Shown in pieces: positions 11,606 through 23,552 of a stretch of 64,000 nt of DNA. Position 1 is the first letter of the stretch. Every line of letters begins with the position of its first letter. The notes under the pieces are model-generated. The model saw nothing but the letters and a program-made list of their open reading frames with translations, was not told where the DNA came from and searched no databases. The stretch is from NCBI GenBank assembly GCA_023512835.1, contig CM042088.1, positions 58,215,579 through 58,279,578 on the forward strand. Direction: 5' to 3'. The translations under genes were made by a program, and so were the position numbers. Source of the DNA: Taxillus chinensis (Eukaryota > Streptophyta > Magnoliopsida > Santalales > Loranthaceae).

Positions 11606-13859
11606 TGTCACGCCCCCAAATTCCAGGGAATCCGGAACTAGGAACATGACTTTCCCTTGCCCGCACCCGAAGGTCAAGGGGTTGGTGACTAGCACCAATG
11701 GAGACTACACCGCGGGTGCTGTCTCAAATATACAACCCTGTACAGTCATACATCAAGGGTAATCTTGTACTTTTCATACATCATCATGCATACAATGAGT
11801 CAAATAGTCATACAGACATCACATCACAAACAGTATGCAAATACAACTGTCCACGGACCCATGTCCGGGATACACACAAAACAATACAGAATATAATACT
11901 ATATCATACATCAGAGTAGTGAGCGTCCTCCTGGAAGAAAGTCCTCCACTAGTCTCGGGTCACACCTGAAAAAGGTAAACAACATGTAAGGGTGAGCGAC
12001 AAGCTTAGTAGGTGACCCCAATACTCCACATCATGCAAACATACAAGTCTATGCTACATGCTCTGTGTACTCGTGCACTGTGTAGTGTGCACAATCATCC
12101 AGACTCAGCCTGCAAACAAACATCAGGACCCAGCCTGCCCACACAGGACGGCTTGTCCACGATCCTCCACGGGATCCCAGCTCAGGGCACTCAGCCCTAG
12201 CTCCACGAGCTCAATGGCTCCACTGAGGCCTTAGCCTGTCCATAGCACAATATGCCCGGCCACATTCGCCACACAGGCCTGCCATCGGCACATATGCCTG
12301 CCACGTCAACCACATAGCACCATCGGTGCATTACGGTGAGAACCCAACAAGTCATTGAACCTAAGTCCCAAATCCACAAACCAATCATACCAACACCAAT
12401 ATGGTCTTAACGTGTACAACACTCCCTTTAGAACTGTAGCCGGTCTTCACAAGTCGATCTTTATTCCTTAACTAAGGAAGGAGATACCCATAGCAGCTAT
12501 TTTCTTGCAATAAAAAGTCCTGGTATTGGGTCTCCATATCATAACTAAGATAAGCTCATTTTTGGGGATTTTTCTGAGATGTCTAACCTCACTTTCCAAA
12601 AATCCACCTCTATGAAAAATTGGATTTTTCCGAGATTTTACACTAAATCCCAATTTTCACATTTTGAAAGAGTGAGAATAATTTTTCTAGTATTTTTCTT
12701 TGAATCCAAATGGGGGGTATTTTGTTATTTACATTGTAACTTAAGTATAATACTTGGGTATAGGTTACAATGTAAATGGTCCATCGTGATGCGATTCCAG
12801 ACCTGTCGGAACACTACTGCGGATTGAAGTTGCGGATCACTGCTGCGGAGCGATGCTATGGATCACTGCTGCTGATCCAGACTACTGATCCGGACTAACT
12901 ACTCCCGACTACTGATCCGGACTAACTGCTCCCGACTACTGATCCGGACTAACTGCTCCCGACTAACTTCCTATGCCGCTGCTGACTACAAAAGCTGCTG
13001 ACTCCATAGCTGCTGACTACGAACCTACTGATTCCATAGTTGCTGACTCCACAGCTGCTGACTACGAAGCTGCTGACTACGAACTTCGACCCTTACAGTT
13101 CGCCCAGGTTACTGTTCATCATTGTTTTTGGCCTAATTTTCGTCTGGGATCAACCCAGCAACCCCCAGGCACTCACAAACACGCGTTTTACTAAACAGAG
13201 TACAAAATTACGTACCCAAACTAATATAAATCAGTTCTTACCCATAGATCTTATGCTAAATCATTAGATCTAACCCAAAAATTGGGTTTTCCCCAAAACC
13301 TAGGGTTCATGCTCAAATTCATAAATCATGATAAATTCATGCATATTCAAAGACAGAATCGAGATAAGAGGTTCAAGGACACCTACCTGGAAAGATTATT
13401 GGCGATCTACGAACTCCAATCGCCCCAAATCACCAAGGGAAGCTCTTCACCTTCTCTCTCTCTCTCTCTCTTGCTCAAACACGCACGCACCAAGCAAATT
13501 AAAGGGATAATGCAGTTTCTTAATTATTTATACTGCTGCCAATAATTGGCCTCCCAACAATAATTGACCCGAATGCAATAATTGACCTCCTGAGGTCACG
13601 AACTACAAATTGAGTCAAATTAATGTCAAAATGCTCGAAATGACAAGCACAAGACTATTCAGATAATATCACACCCACATGACTGCCCAAATGCAAAGTC
13701 AACCAATAAACCCCGAAAAGTTAACAATCGGGTCAAACGGGGCCCCGACTCAGAATCGGCCCAGGTACAGTCAAACATTGACGACTACACTACTATCCAG
13801 ATAGTTGCATTCCCATAGAATGGCTATCTCTCAAAACTACCCAAATACGAGTCTTTAAA
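11606..13859 (-). repeat. 5' LTR of chromovirus B2
   Basis: On + it starts TGTCACGCCCCC and ends near GAGTCTTTAAAG, where the family has GAGTCTTTACA, so the terminal bases look mutated. Length is about 2254 bp. It is a long inverted copy of the solo LTR at 9081-11517. It contains a 27-bp tandem repeat and a CT-rich tract near 13455. Its outer end abuts the Tat-like 3' region, which was the target of B2. Confidence 0.85.
12881..12961 (-). repeat. 27-bp tandem repeat (3 units) in the B2 LTR
   Basis: There are three consecutive 27-bp units beginning ACTACTGATCCGGACTAACT at 12881, 12908 and 12935. They are followed by degenerate GCTGCTGACTAC-type units to about 13085. Confidence 0.85.
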
Positions 13860-14613
13860 GTTACCTCCAAATATTACAAGAGATCGTCTTTAATAAGCTT
13901 CCTAAAATAACCAAGCCCTAAAAGCTTCTATTGTTCAATCATAAAAGTCATTCTTTGTGATTTTCTAGGCCCCAGAAACATGCTTTTGATAATAAAACAA
14001 ACATCTTATTCTTTTTTTATATAACCTCTTAGAGTGATCTCTTTAAGTGAACTCGTAGAGGGAGCTCATATTGAGTTATTAACAAATTTGTTCAGCAATC
14101 ATTGATCCATTTTCAGGCCCTATATGTCATTTCAGTTATATTAACCCATATAATGTTTTACCTTTTCTTTTAAAATTTAAAAGAAGTATGCAGGCAGTTT
14201 TCCTGCACTTATCTTTCTTCTTTTTATCCCTTTGGAAAATCCGCAGGAAATTCTCCTGCACTTATCCTACCTTTTTTTCAATTTTAAGAAAGTCCACAGG
14301 TAGTTCCCCAGTGCCTATCCTTCTTTCTTTAATTCCTATTGGGAAGTCCACAAGTAGTTCCTTTGCACTTATCCCATCTTTTATTTTCAATTTCTATTAA
14401 CCCTAGATGCCTTTTCAATTCATGTCAGATTATAAATGCCTTTTCATATTTCTTCAATTTCCACTAACCTTAGAGCCCTCTTTTCATTCTCGGGGACAGA
14501 CCCACCCTCAATTGGCAACAGGTAAGCCAAATAAGCAGTCTAACCCGTCCAAAATAAGTTTGTTTTATCTTTGTTCACTATTTGTACACAAGCAATACAC
14601 AAAGAGGGGCAGC
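13860..14613 (+). mobile_element. 3' internal region of a Tat/Ogre-like Ty3/gypsy element
   Basis: This is noncoding sequence leading into AAAGAGGGGCAGC (14601-14613), the polypurine tract form seen before Tat/Ogre 3' LTRs. It includes about four degenerate 54-bp tandem units at 14187-14400. The rest of the element is displaced by B2 and lies outside the window. No coding domain is visible. Confidence 0.65.
14187..14400 (+). repeat. Degenerate 54-bp tandem repeat, about 4 units
   Basis: Units start near 14187, 14241, 14293 and 14347 and share a core like TCCACAGGTAGTTCC followed by TGCACTTATCC and a T/C-rich tail. The open frame across it is a by-product of the repeat. Confidence 0.75.
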
Positions 14614-14978
14614 TATTGGACCTTATTTTGTTTGGGTTGGACACATTCTATCAAATTTAATTTCTTTCATTTCACTTCCGCTTGCTATATAATTTTGTAG
14701 GATAAAAGAGTCATGACCGCTAAGCTGAAAATGTTCAATTTCAACTATTTATTTAGAAAGGCCTTTAAATGTCAAAGATCCAATCCCATGCGATATAAAA
14801 TCAAATTTGAGGATCAATGCTTTCGACCGCACTCAATTCCGAGGTTAAACAAAAAAGTTAGGGTCAAAACAGCGTTTGGACTGCTAATAATGATCGAACA
14901 ATAATTGACCTTCAAAATAGCACTCCGGATCAAGTTACGAACCTTATTTTCTTACTTTACTTGTCGTTATAAAATTTT

Positions 14979-15024
<46 letters not shown>

Positions 15025-15722
15025 CACATATTCACTCCAAGGGCATTTTAAAAAAAATCATAAATATACATTTTCCTATAATAAAACGGTTTAGGGATAC
15101 ACATTATAGGCTTGACGCAAAAACAAGATTATTTTCAAATAAAAAAGCACGGGATTACTCGTCATGACGCTTTAAGTTCAAAAATAATTTTCTTATAATT
15201 TTTTGAAATCTAAGTCGCCTTTCCGAGTCCCAAAACCTAAAGACATCAGCTAAAATTATCCAATTATGAAAATTAAAAACCCTAGCCGCCACCCTTTTTT
15301 TCCCACTTCTCTCTCATCTACATGTTTATTTCTGATTGGCTGAATATTAATAATAATCAAAACAAAACAAAAAAACAAAAACAAAAAAATATAACCACAC
15401 AAAGCATCGCCCTTATCTCTTCAGCATGTCTTCTTCTTCCCTACTTCTCTCTCCTTTGATCGTCCTCTTCGTGCTACCCGCCACCATGCCCGGAAGACTA
15501 CCCCACGCCCGACCAACCTCCTCTATGCCAGCCTATGCCTACCCACGTAACACTTTCCCGAGTCCATCCCTAGGGGCATAGATTATTTTCTTCTTAGGTA
15601 ACTAATCGCACCCCAAAAAAAATTGATAGCGACTATGTGTTTTTTTATCACCAGTCGGGTGAAAGTTGATGGGATCGCATCCCCGAAAGCAGGTTTCCTT
15701 TGGATAAAATTCGGTAATGACA
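14614..15722 (+). repeat. 3' LTR of the Tat/Ogre-like element
   Basis: It starts after the polypurine tract (TATTGGACCTTATTTTG) and ends TTCGGTAATGACA. The last 200 bp contain the block GGTAACTAATCGCACC typical of Tat-lineage LTR ends. The same block recurs in the LTR ending at 41253. A (TA)n run occupies 14980-15022. The first base pair looks like TA instead of TG, perhaps by mutation, so the left edge is approximate. Confidence 0.75.
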
Positions 15723-17334
15723 CCCTTCTTTGTATTGTATACATTTAGACAACCTTTAAAAACCTCATTGGGATCTTACAAATATCAATTTTACATCATG
15801 CTATTTGTTATTCGGTTATCTTCCGTTGATAATCATTGGTTATTGTAAATCAACAAAGCATAATCTTATAATACCATTTCATACGTAATCAAATAAGTCT
15901 CTCTCTCTCTTTCTATATATATATTCTTTGTTTGTCTTCCACAATTCAAATCACGGCAAACAAAATTCACATTTTGGATTAGAAACAATTGTAGTGTGAC
16001 CTAAATCACCTTAAATCCTAACATTTTTAATTTTATTTTAACTCATCTGGGCTTTGTTTCGTATGTGGGCTTTTGCTTTACCGTAGTGGGCTTTGTATTG
16101 CACTAGTTGGCTTTTGTTTTTCTTCTTATTAGCTCGTTTTAAAAAAACTCATAAATAAAAGATATAGAAAGAAATATTATTGCTTTTTATACTAATTCTT
16201 TCGCTTCTCTCAATTTTAAAACTCAAATACTATTAATGACACGATAGTAAATTAAAATTTTCGTTATAATAACATATGTAGGCCAACTATTCTCCTTCAC
16301 GTCGAAATAGTGTCCCGCCTTTCTCCTCCCTAATTAAAATAGTTTATCTGGTGGATGAAAAATTAGTTGACATTTTTGTCATCATCTAAAAAAATACAAA
16401 AAAAACTATATATAGTACCTATAAATAATTACAATGATACTTTTAGTAATCGTGATTACTAAAAGTGTATGGATAACTGTGGTAAAAAATTATTTTAAAA
16501 AATATATTAACATAACTTTCATGAGAAATCTTGACACTTCAATTAAACTTTATTGTAAAATAGATTTTTGGATATTAGTTCGTTGAAAAAAAGAAATAAT
16601 ATAATAAAATTTATTTTTGCAAAACAAAACTTATTGCATTTACTTATTGGAAAACAAAACTCATTAATGTTGTCATTAACCAAATATATTTTTATCATTA
16701 AGATTGTGTTTTGGAATATTGAAACCAAATGCGCAAATTAATTTTGGTTATGAATACTAGATTCCTATTTCAAGCAAAATGTAAATTTGTTACATACTTT
16801 AAATTAAACTTTGGAAACACAATACCAAATGAAAATTAACTTGTGCTTGTTTCTAGCAAACTAACCTGCCTACGTTTTAAACTAGTTTTAAGTAAGTTAA
16901 TGGATCACTTCCATGAGTTTACAAAATGTGAATATTGCATTAGTTATTATAAAAATAGTTAAAGAAAAAGAATGAGAAATTGCGTGAACGAGAAAAAGAC
17001 GTGGCCATTGAAATCTGCACGGTCCTAAATAAACTTTCAGCAGTAGCATTTGACATCAGTAAAGACTGACAGAACACAGCCCGCTCTGATTGGCATTACA
17101 AGTTCACCATAAAACCCAAAAGAACAACACTAGATACATCCAGGCAGATGTCCTGCTAAGCTAAAAGCCTCATCTATGTAGGAAGGCAATATAAACAAAA
17201 TGGCTAATCCCATTAAACCTTTACACGCTTCCCAACAAATCAAACCCCACGCGGACAACCGAACTACTAACGAAGGCAATTTAGCAAAACACAAGTCATA
17301 TGAAGGCGAGCTTTGCTTGTTGAGGGAAACATGA
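15723..17334. other. AT-rich intergenic region, no gene seen
   Basis: This is ordinary AT-rich intergenic DNA between the Tat LTR and the CAR gene. It includes a perfect 13-bp inverted repeat with a 2-base loop at 16439-16466. The last 300 bases presumably hold the 3' UTR and downstream region of the CAR gene on -. No ORF here looks real. Confidence 0.6.
16439..16466. repeat. Perfect inverted repeat (13-bp arms)
   Basis: ACTTTTAGTAATC, two bases, then its exact reverse complement. It could be the core of a small foldback element or chance in AT-rich DNA. Confidence 0.6.
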
Positions 17335-18720
17335 TCACAGGCCCTTGGAGCCAGGAAGGTCGATCCAGTTTAACTGGATCTCCACCTCACCACACTCCAC
17401 GTTTCTCAGTCTAAGGATGAGGTTTTGGGTCACCCTGCCTTCATTCCAGATCACACAGCTCTCATCAGAGAGGCAGTTTTGCCGGCATGGCTGTGTTCTC
17501 GTGATCACTGTGCCTCCCGGGAGGCCATCCAACTTCATCCTTAAGGCTTCAAGAAATGGCTTAATGTCAAAGTCCGCATCTCCCATCTTGTCATCCTTTG
17601 TGAATGTGTCATGGTCATACACCGTCTGAAATTGATAGCAAATTCAACGCATCTGTTTTAGGTTTTCTAACAGTTGGTATATAATCACACACCTAATCTT
17701 CTAGCTTCTTTTTTGGGAAGTTCGCTTTCATTAAAGTTCGTTACTACGTGAGAACGTAGGATCAGATTGATTAATAACAAGTATGGTATGTGCTTCTATT
17801 ATATAGCAGATTGTGAGTTGCTACTGCCATTGGACAATGCTTACCAGCTTAACCGGAAGGTCAGAATTCGAAACAGAAAGAGTTAGATCTTCGTTCCAGT
17901 CCGGATTGACATTTTTTTTCACAACACGAGTCTTCAGTTTCTGCAGCGGACATATTGACAGGAACACATGTAACACAAGAATTGAAGATTTTTCGTGAAA
18001 GAAAAACAAAATTAGTTTAAATGAATATGGACAAAATCATTTGTGGGATAATGTAAAATTAGTTTACGTTTGCTCATAATCTATCATAAATGTGAACATA
18101 CCAAATCAACAACATGCATTTATACCAACCTCTAAAACATGAGACAATCAATCCCAAGAATTCCATAATAAATTAGCTTTCATATATGGGTGGAAGAAAG
18201 TTTAAATTTGGCTGGTTGATGAGTTGAGCTAATTCATTGAAAACTTCATAGATACCAACAACCAACAAAGCAAAACCATCTTTATCACAGATTCAAGAAC
18301 AAACGTAAACAGATAACACCAAATAAACACTTATTAATTAAGAAATTCATGTGTGTCAAACATTTACTGAAGCTTATCTATCAATTTTTGTGTGAGAAAG
18401 TTTAAACTTGGCTGGTTGATGAGTTGAGTTAATTCATTGAAAACTTAATAGATACCCATAACCAACAAACCAAAACCATCTTCAACACAGATTCATGAAC
18501 AAACATAAACAGATACGCCAAATAAACACAAATTAAATAAGAAGAATCTCACCTGCTTGCCCATCTTGACGACGACGTAAGGATCGCTGCTGCGGACGTC
18601 GCGGACGGCGAGGTTGATGCCTCTCTTGACCCGAATCCGGAGAAGACCCAACAAATTATCCATTAATGAAGACTGTGAGCGATCCAATGAGGAGTCGGGG
18701 CTTATTGGTGGCGAGTCCAT
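17335..18720 (-). CDS. CAR: C2-domain ABA-related (CAR) protein, three exons
   Basis: Three coding exons on - join in frame: 18720-18553 (56 codons from ATG at 18720), 17940-17845 (32 codons) and 17625-17335 (96 codons plus TGA). All introns are GT-AG and phase 0, giving 184 aa, close to the usual 165-185 of CAR proteins. Exon 1 begins the C2 domain (LLGLLRIRVKRGINLAVRD, SSDPYVVVKMGKQ). Exon 2 gives NPDWNEDLTLSV. Exon 3 starts TVYDHDTFTKDDKMGDADF and ends in the family signature ECGEVEIQLNWIDLPGSKGL. Aspartates of the calcium-binding loops are present (SSDPY, DHDTFTKDD). Known CAR proteins bind membrane phospholipids in a calcium-dependent way and recruit PYR/PYL ABA receptors to the plasma membrane. 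Related ZAC/ArfGAP C2 proteins are the closest alternative, but the short length and C-terminus favour CAR. It is the only intact host gene in the window. Confidence 0.93.
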
Positions 18721-19255
18721 TTTTTGCCTGATAATACCCCTCTTTTATATATGAAAAATTATTACTATCCCTCCTTTCCCCTGTAATAATTTCAAAACCA
18801 TTAATAACTGACAAAACAAAAACCGACAACTTACTACAAACATTAAACAATAGCAACAACAGTGATAATAATAATAATAATAATAACAACAACAACAACA
18901 ACAACTTGTTTTACAATTTTCTATTTTTTGCAATTTTCTATGGCTAACAGTTAAATCTGTGTGCATCAGTCAATTCCGGACGACCGAGAAGGGGGATGGG
19001 AAGGCGGTTTTGCGTTACATAAATGTCTTCTAAGTCCACGAGAACCCCACCGGCTACCACAGGAAATTAATTAAATATGGTTGTTGCCCAAGAACTTCAA
19101 ACTTTTCTCTTCTTCGGCGGGGTCTCCCATATTATGTAAGGAAGGGAAAAATAAAAAACCAAAAAACAGCGTACTTGTTTTGGTATCTTGCGTGCGTGTT
19201 ATGCTCTCTGGGACTGGGTCTCTGACCCACGGCAGAGGTGTGGAGGTGGGTGGGC

Positions 19256-19291
<36 letters not shown>

Positions 19292-19530
19292 TGGGTCGCG
19301 AGAGAAATGAATTGGGATTGAATATTAGTGGATTGGGGGTCGATCGATCATTCAACGGATAGCGGAGGTTTTGTGCTTGGAGAACCGGGGGTTCCGGTGA
19401 GGAACAGGGAAGGTGTGGACGTTATTCAACCATGAGAATGCGTGCGTGGCCATTGATTTTAACGCGCGCGGGCGCGGTGGGGGCGGAAGGCTGCGGATAA
19501 GGGTGCCTGCGCGCACCTACACACCATTAC
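18721..19530 (-). promoter_or_regulatory. Probable 5' region of the CAR gene
   Basis: Immediately upstream of the ATG on - there is an AT-rich stretch with TATATAAAAG (18742-18751). Farther up is a pyrimidine-rich (CT)n tract (19258-19289 as GA on +), typical of plant 5' leaders, then a GC-rich block at about 19370-19520 with GCGCGCGGGCGCGG. The TATA-like element is too close to the ATG for an ordinary leader, so a 5' UTR exon near 19.1-19.35 kb with a spliced leader (acceptor-like ATTATCAG near 18730) is plausible. This is inference. Microsatellite-like runs occur at 18865-18904. Confidence 0.4.
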
Positions 19531-20403
19531 AAGTCATCATACTATTTTCATTTCTGTGTTTGCTTTATTATATTATTTTTTAAAATAAAATTATTTTTAA
19601 AAATTATAACTTAAATAAATTTATACTATTCATAAATATTAAAAAAATCATCATCCTAATCTTAAAAAATAATCATATTTTTAAAAATAATATACCTAAA
19701 TCAAACGGGCCTATCATATTTCTTTTTTAAAATACTTAGATTTTAAGGTAGAGTTTAAATTATGATTTTAGAAAAACAAATTAAGTGAGATTTTTTTAAA
19801 ATGTTATTTAAAATTAAATCTCAAAAAATGATAAGACAAGCAATACAGGGAAGAAAAGAGAAAAAATTTATAACTAAAAAAAATCTCATATAAAATTTAA
19901 ATTTAAAAAATAATTAGTATTTTCAAAAGTAATATATTTGATTTAAATTGAAATTTAAATCTCTATTTTCAAATAAGTGTACCAAACATAAATAGTGAGT
20001 GGGATGTATTTTTTTGTTTCCCAAAACAAAATCAAAAGGAAACACATATACAAAAAAAAGTTGCAATTTTGCTAGCATACTAAAACAAAATATAAAAGTA
20101 TGTTTAGTACAAGTTTTTATTTTGTTTTTTGTTTTTTAAATTTTATTGAAGTTTATGTTAAATTATAATTTAAAAATAATTTGTGTTTAGTAAGAGAGAT
20201 AATGTGTTTTAAAAAGAGTATGTATTTTAAAAAATTGAGTCCCAATTTTTTTTTAAAAAAATATTTGATAGGCCCAAATAATAAAAGAAAAGTAAAGTAA
20301 AAAATAATAATAATTTGAGTCTCTTAATAGAATTGAATTTAGAGCAATTCTAACAATACTCTTCAAAACATATTCATATCTAGAGATTTTTTTTCTCATG
20401 TAT
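19531..20403. other. AT-rich intergenic sequence sharing a dispersed repeat with 62.1-62.5 kb
   Basis: No gene is seen. Segments such as TTTCAAATAAGTGTACCAAA and AAAACAAAATCA recur with the same order at about 62360-62500, which suggests two copies of a diverged non-coding repeat. The last part (20343-20370) contains CTAACAATACTCTTCAAA, which is nearly repeated at 23314-23332 beyond the next LTR. Confidence 0.5.
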
Positions 20404-23294
20404 TGTTACGCTCTGGATTTCCCAACTTGAGAAAACCAGTTAATGACTCTTCTTACCCACTTGGTGGAGCAAGGGGTCGACTAAACAATAAGTCACACAA
20501 AAAACACTACAAACCACCACATTAAAAATCCACAAGTCAAAGCGCATGTTTATTAATAAAACTATTTTACATCATTTCTCACATGTGATTACATCAAATT
20601 CTCATAACAACTCTATAGAATGGGAACCAACAACAAAACCATGACTCAAAGTTTCTACCTTGCTATTCCGTTTAATGCATGTAGGTACCTAAAAAGAAAC
20701 AATCATAAAACAGGAGGGGTGAGCAACTACAGCTCAGTAAAGATCATGTTCCCAAATCCATATCATGCTCTTAATCTCTATATAATAGTGCATTCAAGTG
20801 TTTGTGTCGTGTTAAGAATAAACAAGAAGTTTATAATTTACATTTTAATTACTCCCATAAGGTAAAACTCATAACTTATAGAACTTGAGCATGCTATACT
20901 AGTCTCCTCAACCTTAACCAAATAGGTTACCTCAACCTTAGTCACACTGGCACATCAACCTCAGCCACACAAGCACCTCAATCTCAACCACACATATATC
21001 AAACACAATATTGCAGCACGATATTTATTGTAATCATAACAGAAACATCCTTCAACACATAAAGTATAAACTCATTACTAACATAGCATTATTAACTCAT
21101 TGTGACACTATTTCATACAATTATTTACAACACACATAAAACAATAATACAGCCACAACAAAATTGAATTTCATAAGACGAAACAAACTTTAACAGAACC
21201 ATACAACCCCCATGAACGGACTTTTACCTCTTGTGCTAGGACACAACCATACACGCAGAATATGCCATCTCAAGTCAACATTCATATATGAGATCACACA
21301 TATATGAATATGTATGTATGTATATATGTATGTATATATTCAATCCTCAATACCTAACCTAGAATAAGTCTCTAATGAAATAAACAATAGCCATAAGGTA
21401 GGAGAGTAGAACAGAATCCCTACCTCAAGTTTCTTTAAAGAACCGAAGAACACGCCTTCCTCCTTGCTCCATTTTATCGGACGTCTCCCATTCCCAAGAA
21501 TACAGGAATCGACGATCAGACCAATTGGGCTCTCTCTCTCTCTCTCTGGTAACTCGTCTTGAAAAAAAACCTAAAACCATAAAATAGAATGACGTATATT
21601 GAAAATACAATGTCATAGGGTCAATGTCGACCAAAAACACTCCTATATCAACTACATCGACGACCATTTTTTCGCGTCGACCAGGCACCCATGTCAACCA
21701 ATTTTTTTTCAAACATGGTCGATGATTAGCTAAATCGACCACATCTACCACGCATCGACCTCACATCGAAAATGAATTTCGTATCGACTAACTAATGTCT
21801 GTTATTTTCTGACTATTTAATTTCATAGAATATTGGAGTAATTGACACTCTAGTGTGTCGAACCTCAGGGAATTTATGTAAATCAGTGTCAAATAGATAA
21901 GCACCAAGCAGGCAAGTGCTAGTTATGCCTAGAAAAATAATTTAAGTCTGGCAACCCTCAAACAATTACAACTAATTTGTTTTGTATTTTCTGTTTTTTC
22001 AATTTAAATCAAAACTGGTAAGAAAATTCAATAATGGAGGTTCCTAGGGTAGCAATTTCACCTCCCATGCATTGTACTTTGACTTTGACATATGGTTTTC
22101 ACATTCCATCTCTTGATTCTTAATAATGTTGATTAACACCCATTTCCTTACATTTGGTCCATGCTAAGAAAATTAAAGATACCAAAAACCACTTGGTCCA
22201 TGAGAATTGGGATAATCAAAGGTATCAATCCTTCAATTATCTAAACACTTGGTCCGTGCTTTAGCCAATTGAATCAAATAATTTCATTTTCCACCCTAGA
22301 CTAGAGCTAAGGTAATCTGATCATGCATGAATCAAAGAGCATTGCATTCTGAAATTAATTTAAACAACAAAGAATTGTTCCATCACATAACCATGTCAAA
22401 ATCATCATACAACACAATTGGGGCTACATTGCTCCCCTAAGAAAAGGGATTACCCCAGAATCATGTTCAAAGCAATCAATTCAAAATGTAAAAACATCCT
22501 TGAAAACATTACAGAATAGAGATAGAGAAATCTTCAAAGGTCCTCCTAGAATTAGACTCCAACAATCTCCAACCTCTGTTGTGTTTCCTCCCTTTGGATC
22601 CTCCTCTCTTCAGCCGTCGTCCCCTTGGCAGAAAACCCTATTTGTCCTTTTTGTTCCCCCCCCCCCCCAGAAATGATGAAGTTGCCCTCCTGGAATTACT
22701 AACTTGCTCCCTTGGCCTAGTTCCACATAACCCTTTAAGAAAGCTCAAGGTGAGTAGGCTAATTTCCCTCTTCTCTATGGCCCAGCTAAATAAAGCCTAA
22801 AATAGAAACTAAGAAAAACAAAAACAAAAACACACTTTGCCAAAAATAAAATAAAATACCTAAGCAGATAAATACACTCAACAAGAGTCACAAAAAGATA
22901 TAAAATATGTCTAAAATAGAGGAAAAATATACCATAAATGTCTATATAAAATCCACTCATCACTAACTCATGAAGAAAACTCTCTGGAGTCTCCACAGAT
23001 CGACATCGACCTACATGGGGCTAGGTTGACCACGTCGACCTCAATATCTCACATCGAACAAAGGCTGTGTCGACCAAGTCCTCAATCGTTAATCCAATTT
23101 AGCTTCTTCCAAAATAATTTGGCTTCCGAGACGCTATCCCCTTGACCATTGCTCATTAACCGGACAGCGAGACCCCTACCGATGCACTGCGTCCTCGGAC
23201 TCCCACTAACTGAATGGTTAAGAGTCCTTGCCCATGCCTAAATACATAATTAACTAACTCCTCAATTTTCCAAACACAAGTCATTAGATGTACA
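20404..23294 (-). repeat. Tekay-type chromovirus LTR, interrupted by an Athila LTR
   Basis: On + it starts TGTTACGCTCTGGATTTCC, a diverged form of the TGTCACGCCCC start seen in the other LTRs, and carries the family landmark GGGGTGAGCAACTACAGCTC at 20716. It probably ends near TGTACA at 23294. Sequence rich in CGACC words on both sides (21605-21790 and 23000-23075) shows that the Athila LTR at 21843-22962 split one unit. No matching target duplication was found, so the edges are approximate and the right end uncertain. Confidence 0.55.
21843..22962 (-). repeat. Athila-family LTR inserted in the chromovirus LTR
   Basis: The reverse complement shares landmarks with the LTR of element A. The phrase TACATTGCTCCCCTAAG at 22431 matches the A sequence near 8174, and the segment with TCACCTCCC near 22060 matches near 8530. 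The ends TGACACTC and CTCATCA give TG...CA in LTR orientation, 1120 bp. No PBS or polypurine tract is adjacent, so it is probably a solo LTR. A clear target duplication was not seen. A run of 11 C lies at about 22657-22667. Confidence 0.65.
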
Positions 23295-23552
23295 TAGCCA
23301 TTTTTTAACATGCACTCTAACAATATTCTTCAAATTATTTGTATTAAAATAATAAATTTTATTTTATTTCTTTATTTTTTATACTCTACACCAGCAATGC
23401 TAATCCCCACCGCTGGAACCCGAATTGGGTTTCTACTTCGTCATGGACGTGGACAGCGGTGCGGTCCTCCTTGTCGAAGATGCCCTACACTTCAGTAGCA
23501 GACTTATGAAGCGTTAGAGGCCATCCTAGGCTCTAATCGTGAGGAGAGAGCA
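23295..23552. other. Short non-LTR spacer with a possible coding tail
   Basis: From 23404 to the TAG at 23515-23517 the + strand reads a sensible peptide end (GFYFVMDVDSGAVLLVEDAL and a basic end). It is preceded by an in-frame TAA, so if real it needs a splice acceptor near 23395-23403. I do not recognise it. It may be the last exon of a gene broken by the flanking retroelements, or chance. Confidence 0.3.

Noticed and set aside
9081..13859. Full-length element with inverted LTRs
   Set aside because: LTRs of one element are always direct repeats; the TSD shows the left one to be an independent solo LTR.
14188..14700. ORFs of 70 and 97 codons before the Tat LTR
   Set aside because: Built from a 54-bp tandem repeat and AT/CT-rich sequence; noncoding 3' region of the element.
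19071..19355. 94-codon minus ORF upstream of CAR
   Set aside because: It spans a (CT)n tract and a likely 5' leader; no homology recognised and no splice path to the CAR frame.
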